DNA from: Echinarachnius parma
Taxonomy: Eukaryota > Echinodermata > Echinoidea > Clypeasteroida > Echinarachniidae
Reading direction: 5' to 3'
Assembly: GCA_037951105.1 (NCBI GenBank)
Contig: JBAMJV010008170.1
Location: 1-64,000, forward strand
Length of the DNA: 64,000 nt
Part shown: piece after piece, positions 44,324 to 56,866 of the stretch
How positions within the stretch are numbered: position 1 is the first letter of the stretch
Layout of the letters: each line of letters begins with the position of its first letter
Notes under the pieces: generated by a model
What the model saw: only the letters and a program-made list of their open reading frames with translations
What the model was told of the DNA's origin: nothing
Database searches by the model: none
Position numbers and translations under genes: made by a program

Positions 44324-44730
44324 TATAGGTTTTCCCGCTCAATTTTGCACTTTTTTCAATCGAATTCATTTAGGGTCATTCGAATTCGCGCGTTGCCGCG
44401 TAATCGTTGGTATCGGTCTTCCAAATTCCGAATAAGTGCATGCGAATTCATGCATACGCACACGCTTTCGTGAATAGACACAGAAGTTCATTTATGGGCA
44501 TTCGAATTCGCGAATGTGCAGCCAACTGTCAACGGCCTTTCGCGAATTCGAATGACCATTGATGAAAAGGTTTGCACTTTGTGCAAATTCACTTGCTCCT
44601 ACGTGATTTTGAACGACTATTTACGAATTCGAATGCTGCTTTGGTACGGCGATCGCAAATCGCGCGAATTCGTTTGCTCCTCGCGCGGATTCGATTGACA
44701 CAATCGCGAAATTGAGCGGGAAAACCTATA
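44324..44730. mobile_element. MITE with many GAATTC sites
   Basis: Inverted ends TATAGGTTTTCCCGCTCAAT. Inside are seven GAATTC hexamers, mostly in CGAATTCG or TTCGAATTC context, and further TTCG/CGAA pairs, making a dense internal palindrome. Confidence 0.82.
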
Positions 44731-44794
44731 CTATAATAAAAACAGGTGGGAGAGAGCTGGAACAGGTACAGGCTATAAGAGCTATGATACGTTC

Positions 44795-45145
44795 AGAGTG
44801 TGGATAATTCAGCAATGCCCAAATCCGAGGGTTGGAGTACTGCCATTATTTCATGCATTAGCGGTTTGAGGTACAGATCACAATTATTGTAATTTGTTGT
44901 AAATTGACTATTTTCTAAACGCCTGAATGGAAACAATGAAGGCTGTTTTTCAGATACCAGAAGTTTGAAAGTGTGGATAATTCTGAGTGCTTAAATCCGA
45001 GGGTCAGGGTTAAAGTACTGCGATTACAAATGTATTTTAGCGGTTTGAGGGACAGATCACAATTAGTGTAATTTGTGGTGAATCGACTATTTTCTAAACG
45101 CCTGAATGGAAATTTGATGGGTGTTTTTCAGATACCATACAAATC
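44795..45145 (+). repeat. Two-copy tandem repeat of about 175 bp
   Basis: GTGTGGATAATTC, AAATCCGAGGGT, AGCGGTTTGAGG, ACGCCTGAATGGA and TTTTTCAGATACCA occur twice in the same order. An inverted piece is near 48925-48975, beside the 16-bp-array transposon. Confidence 0.75.
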
Positions 45146-45235
45146 ACGGGATGTGTTGTCCTTTGTGATCGTGATTATCTTCATGGTTATTGATTGGTCA
45201 GAAACTTTTTTTTTCTGCGTGATTTGCAGTATTTA

Positions 45236-45660
45236 AAGGAATCCAGTAACATTGTCAAAATCCACAAAACTCACTTGGAGCTCAAGCGGTTCTTACGTGT
45301 ACCTGTATACCTTCATGTGTTTGTTTTACCAATAGAAGCATGTAACAGGTTTTGGTTTTCCAGCTGTCTCTTTCGTTATAAAGATATGTATGATTGAAGT
45401 GGTCAGATTGTAAATGAATAATGATAACAATATGAACATTTACATAGCGCAGCTACTATAAATATATACTCTACTGCGCTTTTCAAATGATTGTTATTAC
45501 CCATGGTCATCAGGTAAAGTCCGTACCCACGCAGTGATATTGTGTACTTTCTCAACTCCCCGGGGAGCATACTAGCCAAGCTGCCAATTACACAGTCAGT
45601 GCAATGAGTTAGTGAATATCACTATGCATTATTACTCATTACTCGGGACTAGGCCATAAG
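45236..45660 (-). mobile_element. Family A element interrupted by a SINE-like repeat
   Basis: TTTAAAGGAATCCAGTAACA to GATTGAAGTGGTCAG, then the SINE-like block at about 45425-45590, then family A again (GTCAGTGCAATGAGTTAGTG). Confidence 0.65.
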
Positions 45661-45844
45661 GGTTCAATTTGTTTTATTTCTCATGTCACCCTGTCGAAGG
45701 GTATTGATGGAAATCACATATGTCACAGCATATAACACAACTAAACAAAAGCTACAATGTAACATGAAACCAACAGGAAATAAGTTAATTACAATTTACA
45801 CATTTATTACAAAAGATTAACTTTTTTAAATGTGAAGAACATTC

Positions 45845-46328
45845 TTAAAGGGAAATGCTAGTAGTGGAAAATAACTTTATTGACCAAACTAATTGATTAG
45901 TATTGTTGAAATAGCATAAAAAGGGGCGTGTGTGGACAAATCCGAACTAAGTACAGAAATATAAGTTAAAACGTTTATAAAAGCCGCTGACATTGAGCCT
46001 AAACTTACCGTCAGTTTGGCCCGTCTGCGCTGGCCACATAGATACGCTCGTTCGAGCGATTCGCTCATGCGAACTACCATGTGCGCAGTTTGCCATATGA
46101 TTAACACGCATCGCACGAGGCTGTATATCAACATACAAATCGGCGAGATATCAATACGCAGCAGATAGCTTTATAATTTACCAAATATATCAATTAGTAG
46201 GCGGTTTCCATGCCAATTTGTATCATCCCGTATTAGTAAAAACATATTCTTTCACATGATTGGTAATAAGAGCGTACATTTAATTTTGTGTGTGTGGGGC
46301 GTTTCCCACTACTGGCATTTCCCTTTAA
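45845..46328. mobile_element. Family F element (TTAA-flanked)
   Basis: TTAAAGGGAAATGCTAGTAG ... CTACTGGCATTTCCCTTTAA. It is a separate family by inner sequence but has the same TTAAAGGG start. Confidence 0.8.
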
Positions 46329-46663
46329 CGAAACGTTGAAACCTGTTTAATAAAACTAAATTCGTTACAAGGAGTTCCTACTAAAATTATTACATTAGGG
46401 GTGAAACCGCTATTATAATGATGACCATTGGAATACACTAATAAACACTGCTGAACTAATTTAGCAACAAAACTTTTGCGACATGCGTTGGAACCAAATG
46501 TGAACACAAAGTTAGCGCTTATTCATCTACCCATGCAGCGATAACTGACAGACCAAATTTAAAAGAATATTGTTCTCATCTTCATGGCTAAATCTGTGAG
46601 CTCGTGAAGTTTTGGGGTGATCTATTCATCTGCACAGCAAGAGATATCAACTGGCCACCACGG

Positions 46664-46859
46664 GTGCAAACCAGTGGCCTTCCGTGATCAGACTAACGAG
46701 AGCACTCAAGTTATTGAGAGCACTTCTTATAGGGTTTTTTTTCTTCATAGATTCCCCACTTATGTATGTTTGTTATTGTTTCTTTGTCAAATTATTAGGA
46801 GGCACATACCCCCCCCCCCCCCCCCCCCTCCCTGTCGTAGCTGCGCCAGTGGTGCAAAC
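46664..46859. mobile_element. Short hAT-like MITE
   Basis: 180 bp (46672-46851) with diverged ends (CAGTGGC...GCGCCAGTG), a 27-base C run, and exact flanking duplications gtgcaaac (46664-46671, 46852-46859). Confidence 0.8.
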
Positions 46860-48204
46860 ACTCCGTATGAACTAAAAGGGGCTTTGTCCAGTCGGCTATG
46901 TTCATTCAAAATGTATTGAACAGTCTTGTTTACTTAGTTGCTGGGAATATTCTTAATTTTTGCATCATTAATTTTGCAAGTCTTGAATGTGCTTGTTAAC
47001 AGCGTGAACTCCTTTCTAAAGTAAACTTTGCATTGTGAAGCCTTTTCGACTACTATTTTTATATTTTGATTATGTTTCCCGCACGTAGACTGCGCTGGTT
47101 CCCGCTGAACAACTTGACTAGCCTCCCCACCGATTTTGAATTTTATTTTCAAAAGCAAAGTGAGGACAGTGCATGTGTTAAATTCAGTTTTTTTGTTGTT
47201 GGTGGCTGGCAGTACGACCCAGTCGGGACAGTGGCAGGCCGTACGTGCAGGGGATGTGATCGCAAACTAAAACCAGCAATAAATGATAACTTATCGTGAG
47301 TAATTTACATGATCATGGGGATCATATCAATATTGTAGCCATCGCCAGGAACGTCAAACGAACTAGGAAACCTTCGAAACCGTCGATGAGCTTTATTTTG
47401 TTTTACTCTCTTGACTATAATTATATGTGTCTTCTGCGGCAGATATCGGGAGTTGTTGTTGACAGGTCAGACGTCTTGCGTTCCGTAGTCGGACTTCGAT
47501 TTTCTGTCCCGAAAGTGCTTGAGCTTCATTGGTTAGTTTTCTGGTAAGTTGACACCGATATTTGATAAGAAACAATTATGATGCAAAAATACTGCTGAAA
47601 ACTGCTTATCTACTATAAAAGTGCCTGAGTAATAAAATGAGAGTCAAAATAGGACCTACATTGTCGATCCTAGCAGAATCTTCTTCAGAGGCTATAAACA
47701 ATTATATAACATTATAGTCCTCTCTTATTTATTATGATATATTAGAGACCATATACAACAATCCCCATGTATTTCTCTAAAAAGAACAAGATAAAAGCAA
47801 ACTAAAAATAATTGCCACAATCTACATCTGGAGCTATCAGATATTATGCGAGAATTGCCGAGAAATGATACTTGAAAACTAGTTGCCCCTTTTGAAGAAA
47901 TTAATTGTATCGGAACCATGAATTTTCAGGGTAACACAATTAACCAAATAAGTAAAAGATTTGTCGACAAATATTGCAAGGTTTGGGATAGACAAATAAT
48001 AATACGCAGCCAACAAAGCCAGTGACCTGGAGCGGTTCTCAGTATGAATGGCAACTGGACAAACAATTGACCAGTACTGTTCATCGAATAATGCTATTAA
48101 TCACTCAGAAAAATAGTTTCTGACACAAAAAGAATCATCATAATACAGTCACAAAAGTGAACTAAACCTGTGATATGTGTAAACACCCGGCAAAATTAGT
48201 CCAT
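46860..48204. other. No gene; one dispersed repeat
   Basis: The CTGCTGAAAACTGCTTATC repeat is at 47587. A frame at 47066-47299 is not recognised. The remainder is featureless. Confidence 0.4.
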
Positions 48205-48862
48205 TTAAAGTGGCCAGGCCAACTAAACGCATGTTATCTTCTGTTCATCTATATTAGTGTACACATCAACTACTTGTACACCATTTGACCCAAATATATT
48301 TTTTTTATTTAAAAACATTTTAGTAATTATTTGTCTCCATATTGTGAAGCCCCCACTTCTGAATATCTCTCCAGAGTAGAATTCTATTATTGACCTGTTG
48401 TGACATCATCAGCCATTCACTACTCAGTTAAAAAGAAGTTACCTTCACCCAAGCTGAGTGCCTAATCACAATAGCATCACACGGTTGAATAAAATACCAA
48501 CTCACACACACCTTCAATTTCAATAGCTGTTGCTATGTCAGAAGAAAAGCACTGTCTTAGCTATTGCATGGAGGTATGCAGGGCATGCCTTTGTGTGGAT
48601 GTTCTTTTTGTACTTTCATCTGTTGTTAATATCATGGTAGCTGACCAGTGATTGACAGATGATGTCACAACAGGTCAACAATAGAATTTACTCTGGAGGG
48701 TTTTTTAGGAGGTGGGCCTTAGCAACATGAAGAAAAATAAATGATACAATGTTTAAAAATATACAAAACATATTTAGGTCAAACCGTTTACAAATATTGA
48801 ATGTGTACACTAATACAGATGAACAGAAGTCAACATGCATTTGGTTTGCAGGGCCCCTTTAA
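48205..48862. mobile_element. Family E element (TTAA-flanked, ~200-bp arms)
   Basis: TTAAAGTGGCCAGGCC ... GGGCCCCTTTAA. The arms share TTCTGTTCATCT, TTAGTGTACACAT, TTGACC, the CTCCAGAGTA block and GACCTGTTGTGACATCATC in inverted order, around a ~170-bp centre. Confidence 0.82.
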
Positions 48863-49025
48863 CAAGGTAAAATTATAATCGTGACCTTTACCGCAAACCG
48901 CTAATTCTTCGCATGCATGTATATTACGTCAACCCTCGGATTTGGGCATTGCTGTTTATCCACACTCTCAACTTCCCATCGCTATATAACGCGTTACATT
49001 GAGATGTAGCAAACATAAAAGGGTA

Positions 49026-49799
49026 AGAAATACGGGTGCGGTTCGTTATTCCGAAGGTTCGTTATTCCGAAGGTTCGTTATTCCGAACACGCAAATTTCC
49101 TATACCTGAGTGTTCGTTAATCCGAAAATGAAATAGGGTTCGTTAATCCGAACATTTGTTGCATTATTCCGAAGGTTCATTATTCCGAAGGTTCGTTATT
49201 CCGAAGGTTCGTTATTCCGAAGGTTCGTTATTCCGAAGGTTCGTTATTCCGAAGGTTCGTTATTCCGAAGGTTCGCTCTTCCTAAAATGAAATCGGGTTC
49301 GTTATTCCGAAGGTTCGTTATTCCGAAGGTCCGTTATTCCGAGGGTTCGTTATTCCGAAGGTTCGCTATTCCTAAAATGAAATCGGGTTCGTTAATCCGA
49401 AAATGAATTTGGGTTTGTTATAATGCTATAATTTCATATAAAGAGATAAAATAAACGTAAATGTTTGATTGGTCTGGCCAAGGGAGGGAAAGGGGGAGGG
49501 GTATGCTTAATGCAGGCTGTAAATTAAATAAACAAAACACAAACTATAGTATTATAACAAGCCCGATTTAATTTTCGGAATAACGAACCCGATTTTTTTT
49601 TCGGATCAACGAACCTTCGGAATAACGAACCTTCGGAATAACGAACCCGATTTTATTTTCGGATCAACGAACATTCGGAATAACGAACCTTCGGAATAAC
49701 GAACCTTCGGAATAACGAACCTTCGGAATAACGAACCTTCAGAATAACGATCCTTCGGAATAACGAACCTTCGGAATAACGGACTGTAACCAGAAATAC
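49026..49799. mobile_element. Transposon with minisatellite terminal repeats, copy 2 (inverted)
   Basis: Element 49034-49791 (758 bp), reverse orientation relative to copy 1, flanked by exact 8-bp duplications agaaatac (49026-49033 and 49792-49799). It has the same outer ends, the same core (CCTCCCCCTTTCCCTCCC on the minus strand) and the same 16-bp arrays, but different numbers and order of units. The two arms therefore change length independently of the core. Confidence 0.88.
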
Positions 49800-49905
49800 T
49801 GTGGCATTGGGTCACAAGTGTTTTGGCATGCGAATCTCAAAGCGTTTCAAAGTGATTCCATGCATCATGCTCGTTTTTTTTTTCTTTCTAGTTCAGATTT
49901 TAAAT

Positions 49906-50078
49906 GAGGTCGTGATGGTGATGGTGATGATAATGACGACGATGATGATGGTAATGGTAGTGAGGGTTATGATGATGGTAATGGTCGTGATGGTGATGAT
50001 GATGATGATGGTGGTAATGGTCGTGATGGTGATGATGGTGATGATGATGATAATGGTGATAATGATGATGATGATGAC

Positions 50079-50119
<41 letters not shown>

Positions 50120-50235
50120 CGACGATGATGATGATGATGATGATGATGATGACGATTATGATGATGATGATGATGATAACCATACTGATTATTATGATGA
50201 TGATGATGATAATGATAATGATGATGATGATGTAT
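49906..50235 (+). repeat. GATG/GAT microsatellite
   Basis: About 330 bp, with GTGATG-rich first half and GAT-rich second half. Long poly-Met, poly-His and poly-Ile frames are products of the repeat. Confidence 0.92.
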
Positions 50236-50352
50236 TCGATTGATCATTTTCTTCCAATCGCCTAACTAATTTCGCTCACATAAATGTATGCTTACTTCTC
50301 TTCCTTGATTAACAGTTTAATCGAATTAAATGGCCATTTTAAAAATGTAATC

Positions 50353-50721
50353 TTAAAGGGATCTAGTAACTTTGTTGACATGTGCAAAAAGTGATGAAGG
50401 GTTGATGCAATGTATATCGTTGCAATGTATATGTCAACAGGGTATTGTGTGAAGGTTTCAAGTCAAATGGACATTGCATGGCCAAGTAATGAGCGAAAAT
50501 GCAAAGTGATATTCACTTACTCACTGCACTCACTTTGTACACGGTCAGAAAAACTCCGGGGGAGTTTTTCTTATCTGAATACTTGAATCGTACATATCTT
50601 TGTAACGAAAGGGAAATTTGAAAAAACGAAACCGGTCCCATGATTTTATTGTTAATACGAATACAACAAGGTATGATGGAACCGCTAGAATTACCTAGAA
50701 TTACGCTAGAAGTCCCATTAA
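50353..50721 (+). mobile_element. Family A element ending 42 bp before the plus-strand start codon
   Basis: TTAAAGGGATCTAGTAAC ... TAGAAGTCCCATTAA. It has lost the TTGGATTTTGAGGATTTGG block near its right end. Given its position it is likely to be part of the promoter or 5' UTR of the SLCO gene at 50763. Confidence 0.85.
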
Positions 50722-50762
50722 CATTCCGTGCAGAAAGGAAATCGTGGTCAGCATCGCGAAAA

Positions 50763-50946
50763 ATGGAAAACGGCGTGGACATCCTCTACAAGCCCGGCGC
50801 TAGGACGTCGCAGATCGCTCTTTACGATGACAACGGCGAAGAGGACGTTGAGATGGACGACGTTAACGCAAACGTGAAGACTGGAATTGGTGTAGACGGT
50901 GATGCCGTCGACGAGAAGACGAACGGACATGTATCGACTCCAAAAG
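50763..50946 (+). CDS. SLCO4-like: Plus-strand SLCO exon 1 (start codon)
   Basis: Residues 1-61 plus one base. Acidic N-terminus MENGVDILYKPGARTSQIAL, then DDNGEEDVEMDDVN. 184 nt, phase 1 donor, same as the paralogue. Confidence 0.9.
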
Positions 50947-53900
50947 GTACAGTTGAATGTTATCGTGTTCAATAGAAAATATGATGATACGTCTTGTATT
51001 CTTAATGACTATTGTATGACTTAATTTTCAGTTTGGAAACAACGCATTTTGAGTATTATTAAATAGATGTATCGCCTATAACACTATTTACCTTCGACCT
51101 TCAATGGTTTATGAAGTTAATATGTTTTTGTTATAATTCATATCTCCTTTGCCGTGTTTGCATGCTTTAATTGGTTACCGCCAAAAGAAAAACCAAACAA
51201 TTTTGGTGTGTTACCGTATTTTTAAAAAAACCGATATTCGAAAATTTCATATAATTTATTTTCTTGTCATTCGAACAAAAAGGCGACGATGTCGTTGCCG
51301 ATGCGTCGTCGACGATGTCGATGACGTGTGGATGGTTCGGTTGCCGACCACGCTGGCTGCAGAAGATGTGCACGGCGCAATGGTTTCTGATTGCAATGTG
51401 CTCAGCTGCGTTCTTCCAGGTATATTTGAACTGAATTTAGAAATTAATGAACATAATTATATCAAAATAGTCTTAAAGGTGTATCTGTAAAGTGTCAGAT
51501 ATTGCCCAATATGACATTTGAGGCTTCAATCTGGTATCAAAACCATTGTAAGATATGTCCGAATGATTTGTGAAAGTTTCATTGAAAAAGAGCACTGCTC
51601 TCCTGGTTAAAAATGCAAAAATATGCGTCGGCTTTTACAACGAATGACTGTATGACGTTTATGAGGTTTATGACCGTTCATTAACGCTCTTGAGCTGAAT
51701 GATAGATATCGTCATACTAAAGGGGCATTTGAACAAATCTAACCCTATTTTATTATTCTCTTACCAAAGTTAATAAACTAAACAACACGGTAGAAGAGAA
51801 ACGAGGAAGCTCCAAGTAATTTTCGTGGAGTTAGACACTTTACAGGCATCCCTTTAACATTTTTAGGAATGTATACGTTTGCATACATTATCGGCCTTTC
51901 AATATTTATATGTCTTATCTTAATGTATTAGGGACATTTGTTGATGTCCATTGGGGTGTTCTTGTAGAAGTTTTAAAAATGCTGCTACAGGAAAAAGAAG
52001 GAAAACTATACAAATAATTAACGCTCAAAATAGGTTGATATATCGCCCAAAGATTATAAAATTATGGCAGCCAGTAAAATACCTATTGAAAATTATTGTA
52101 TGTCAGTATATGACCCGTCCAATCATGCCACAACACAACGCAGTAACGGACAAAGTTCTTGACATTTACACGATTGTGTTTTAAAGTTAAAATGTTCCTT
52201 TCCTATTTATATTTACCACGTTCATGCCATCAATGCGCCTGTCATGCCTGTGTGGCATTTCATCATTTATTCAGGGGATGTTTGTCCAAGGACTGCTGTC
52301 TGGAGCTATCACGTCGATCGAGCGTCGCTTCCAGTTCTCCAGCCAGCAAACCGGCCTCCTCGTCAGCATTTTCGACATCGTCACCATCCTGCTCGTTCTC
52401 CCCGTCGTCTTCATCGGTGGTCGTGGTCATAAGATCCGCTGGGTGTCCGTAGGCATCGTCCTGGTCGCGGCAGGCACGTTCGTCTTCGCGCTGCCACACT
52501 TCACCACGGAACCGTACTCCTACGTCCGCGTGGGACAGAGCATTGCTTGTGAGCTGTCGCCGTCGAAGAGCATGAACAACAGCATGACCATGGGAGCGAC
52601 AACGGACGATGAGGATGAGGCGTGCTCGACGGCCGCGTCGGAGAGAAATTCGCAACTCGCCAACTACTACTACGTATTCGTGGCGTCGATGGTCGTGGCT
52701 GCGATCGGCTCGCTGCCGCTGTACACGCTGGGCGTCGCGGCCCTCGACGAATCCGTCTCGAACCGGAGCTACGGACTTTACTTCGGTGAGTGACTCATCT
52801 TGAACCCCTTTCATATATACATGATTACCTGTACAATACGCTTGGTTCTTGTTGAAATATTTGATTTGATTTGATTTGTATTCTTTTATTTTCAACATAG
52901 GCTCATGATACAAATCATTTTAAAAAAAACAACAATACAAATAGGGATAATTATATTTATGATATCATAGAGCGTGCCCCATCTCCCCAATGATGTTGGG
53001 GCTCCCCCTATCAGTCCAAAAACATTATGCCACATTGCCACATTATATTCCACATACTAAGAATCTTGCTCTACGAATGGTCAAAGGTTAGTGATGAAAC
53101 ATAGTTTCGCCCATCATTGATGGGAGAAGAAAAGTTTGTTACACTGTGTACTATCTTGGGTGAAAGTGCGTTGCACTCACTACTATCTTGGTGAAAGTGC
53201 GTTGCACTGTGCACTATCTTCAATTGTTCGCGCGCAAGTACGCGTGCGCGCATTAATGCGCAGAAAGGTATCGCGCTGGTGCGCAATGTTTACGCGCGGC
53301 TACGCTTAATGGACAATGGTATAAGCGTATATTACTTTTAATAATTAATCTTGTTCATGTGCAGGATTTACGAAATTGAAATAAAAGACTCGATCAGTTG
53401 CTCAATATTCCAAACTTGTTAGCCCTTTGTGTCAGTTATAGGTCGTTTGTGATCAAAATAATTGATGTGGAATATGAAGCAAATAATCACCTTTTGAGTT
53501 CAGGCGATGGCAAACTATCACCTTCAACAACGGTAATTATTTGCTTACTATCTCACTAGCGAAGACGTCGCCGCGACTGCCGCAACTGATCAGTCGCGGT
53601 AGTCGCGGCGACTCGGGAGACCCGAAAATGGCTTGCAATCTCACCAATGCGATAGGTCGCGGAGACGTCGCCGCGACTTCTGCCTGTCTATAATATATAC
53701 CTCGATCCACAACAAGATGATAAACACCTCAGTCACGTGGTCTCTAAAGTGGGTCAAGCAAAATCAAACAGTGTCGCCGCAACATTTCCTCTCAGTCTCG
53801 GAAACGTCGCGGAGACGTCGCGGAGACCTGCTGGAGACTGGAAAAAGTCTCCAAAAAAATCAAACATGTTTGATTTCCCCGCGACTCACCGGAGACTCGG

Positions 53901-56271
53901 CTAGTCTCCAGGAGACGTCGCGGAGACGTTTCCGAGACCTGCTGGAGACTGAGAAAAGTCTCCAAAAAATCGAACATGTTTGATTTCCCCGCGACTCCCC
54001 GGAGACCCGGCTCGTGTCCAGGAGACGTCGCGGAGACGTCTCCGCAACCAGCGGAGACTCGAGTCGCCAACAGGTCGCCAACTAGTCTCCAGGCCGGTGA
54101 GATACCATCTTTAGTTTATGTTTACGTTGCTATGATTAATTACAGGAATACTGTTCGCTGTCTCGGCGCTAGGGCCGGGCGTTGGCTACGTCATCTCCGG
54201 TTTCTTCCTCACCATGTTCACCGAGCTCGGGGTACCAGACGGGTAATTATTTTGAAAATATATCAATATATTATTGTATGTATTTAACATCGATTGAGAA
54301 TGAAAAGAAAAGTAAACGTGTGTGGCTGTGAGCTAATCTTCGCGTGATTATTTCGCCATGTAAGACGATGCACTTTATTCTTATTCAAGAATCATAAGAA
54401 GTTGTTTTGTATTTTGATTTATAGTTATCAATTATTGCTGTGTAGATGGAAACATCGACAATTAATATTTTATTAAATTTGAGGTTGGGAAATAATTTTA
54501 AAAAATGAAAACATTGTGTGATAATATTCGCGTGTTTTTCTCGCCACATACGATACTTGCTTTTCTTATCATTCAAAAAGTTTACGATTTTTGTTTATAT
54601 TATGTTTATATGTTTATATTATGTTGAATGTATAACTTTAATGTTTTGCTGGAGAAGGGAACAATTAAACAGTAGCCAATAAGGTCTCGTATAATTTCAA
54701 AATCCCATTGATGGGGCTTCGCCGGAGAATCCCATTTTCTTTGCTCATTCCATCTATGTTATATTTCGGGTCTTCCCTATCTTTAAACGACAAAATGCGG
54801 ACTTAAAGGGGTAGAACAGTATTGGTAAGGCTGAGCTTTAGTAACCAAAACCTGCAAATTAATATTACAAACTAATAGTTATAACTCCACCATGCTAAAA
54901 AAGTATAGAAAACGACTAAGAAATAAGCCCGTTATCATTTAAAAGAGCCACTAAAACACAAAAGGGTGCTCTCTAAAATAAGCATTGATTTCAACCATTT
55001 TTCATACAAAATTATGCATGTGATGTTTTTTTTGAAATAATGATTGAATAGAGAGAACACCAACAACTATTTAAAAACCTCTTTTGATTTCTTTTGAAAA
55101 AGTGTAAGCATTTTTCTTAATTTTTTTAATCAACGAATAAATCTGGGCCCCAGATTTATTCCGATCGGAATTAAATATATTTTAGCCGTTTCTGAACCGA
55201 TTTTGTTCATATAAAGTTCATTCTGTCATCAAAATTGTATGCTCTTTCAAAATGTTCACTCAGTTTTTCATTATCTCACAAAAAATGTATTTCGTGCAGC
55301 GCCCTCTATACTGGACTACCCCTTTAATATAGTTCCGATGACCAATACAAACTAACAATAATGTATACGGTGTTAACATTTGCATTCAACGTTACTAACT
55401 TTAATTATTAAAACAAATAGTACATTGTTTTGTTCTTTATGATTGTCTTCCTCAGAGTTGTGGTGTCCATCTTCGACCCTGGTTGGGTTGGTGCTTGGTG
55501 GCTCGGGCCAGCTATAGTGACCGTCTGTCTTCTCTTAGTGTCCATACCATTCAGCCTCTTCCCAAAAGAACTGCCAAGTAAGTACAAGTCATGTCCGTAA
55601 CTTATAAAAATAGATGATACATGATACGATCTTATCGTATTAAGTAACATTTCAGTCGAAATTACTGCCTCAAAATATGATTACAACTGCCCGTGCCATT
55701 TTGTTTTCAAGTTTCAGGTTCAATAAGAATAATTATTTTTCATTTGCTCTTAATATATATTTTAAATCTAGTAAAATATTGATAATTATAGAATAGGCTA
55801 CTCGTTTCAGATTCTTTCTTTTTTCAGGCACAAGATCAGTTTGAGATATCACGTCATTAATATAGACCTAAATCCAAAGTTTATCCTAAACCCAATCCTC
55901 ATTACTATAACTAATATTATGAGTAGGGTTATGTCCCAAGCATGCCATGGGTTAGGGTCGGGAATAGTATTTAGAGTAATTATGAGGTATTTCAGAATTG
56001 TTTTACGAGTTGGCGTACCAAAATATAGCATTAGCGCCCTTTTCTGCAAATAACATACAATGTTCTTAATAAATTCCTTGTATGATGGTTTATGATATTG
56101 TCATCAGCTACCGCCAAGATCCGAGCGGAGAAGGAGGATCAGTCGCACCGTAACTCTGGGGCAGAGGTGACGGCGCGAGCCGGCTTTGGAAAGAAGCCAG
56201 CCGATTTCATCAACGCCATCAGGTTGGTTCACCCTAATTATTGGACTAATTAATGATTTGATCCTTTAATT

Positions 56272-56303
<32 letters not shown>

Positions 56304-56810
56304 TAATCAATCAATCAATCAATCAATCATTTATTCATTCATTCGTTTATTTATTCATTCATTCATTCATTCATGCATTCATTCATTCATTCATTCATTC
56401 ATTCATTCATTCATTCATGCATTCATTCATTCATTCATTCATTCATTCATTCATTCATTCATTCATTCATTCATTCATTCATTCATTCGTACATTGATGC
56501 AATCAACCAATCATTCATTCATTCATTCATGCATTCATTCATTCATTCATTCATTCATTCATTCATTCATTCATTCATTCATTCATTCATTCATTCATTC
56601 ATGCATGCATGCATGCATGCATGCATGCATGCATTCATTCATTCATTCATTCATTCATTCATTCATTCATTCATTCATTCATTCATTCATTCATTCATTC
56701 ATTCATTCATTCATTCTTCAGTCAGTCAGGCATTCAGTCATCCATTGTATAATTTGCCAATTTGTTGATTATTTTCTTGACTTTAAATTAATAATTTAAT
56801 CATCATTATT

Positions 56811-56866
<56 letters not shown>

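Noticed and set aside
49801..50265. Met/His/Ile-rich 96-154 codon frames
   Set aside because: GATG microsatellite translation.
50640..50762. Earlier in-frame start codons for the plus-strand SLCO gene
   Set aside because: Would encode a transposon-derived N-terminus absent from the paralogue; MENG start preferred.
53792..54081. SETSPRRLLETSRVSG repeat proteins
   Set aside because: Product of the GAGACGTCGC tandem repeat in intron 3.
56373..56799. FIHSFIHS-type repeat proteins
   Set aside because: CATT tetranucleotide array in an intron; every frame is open because the unit lacks stops.
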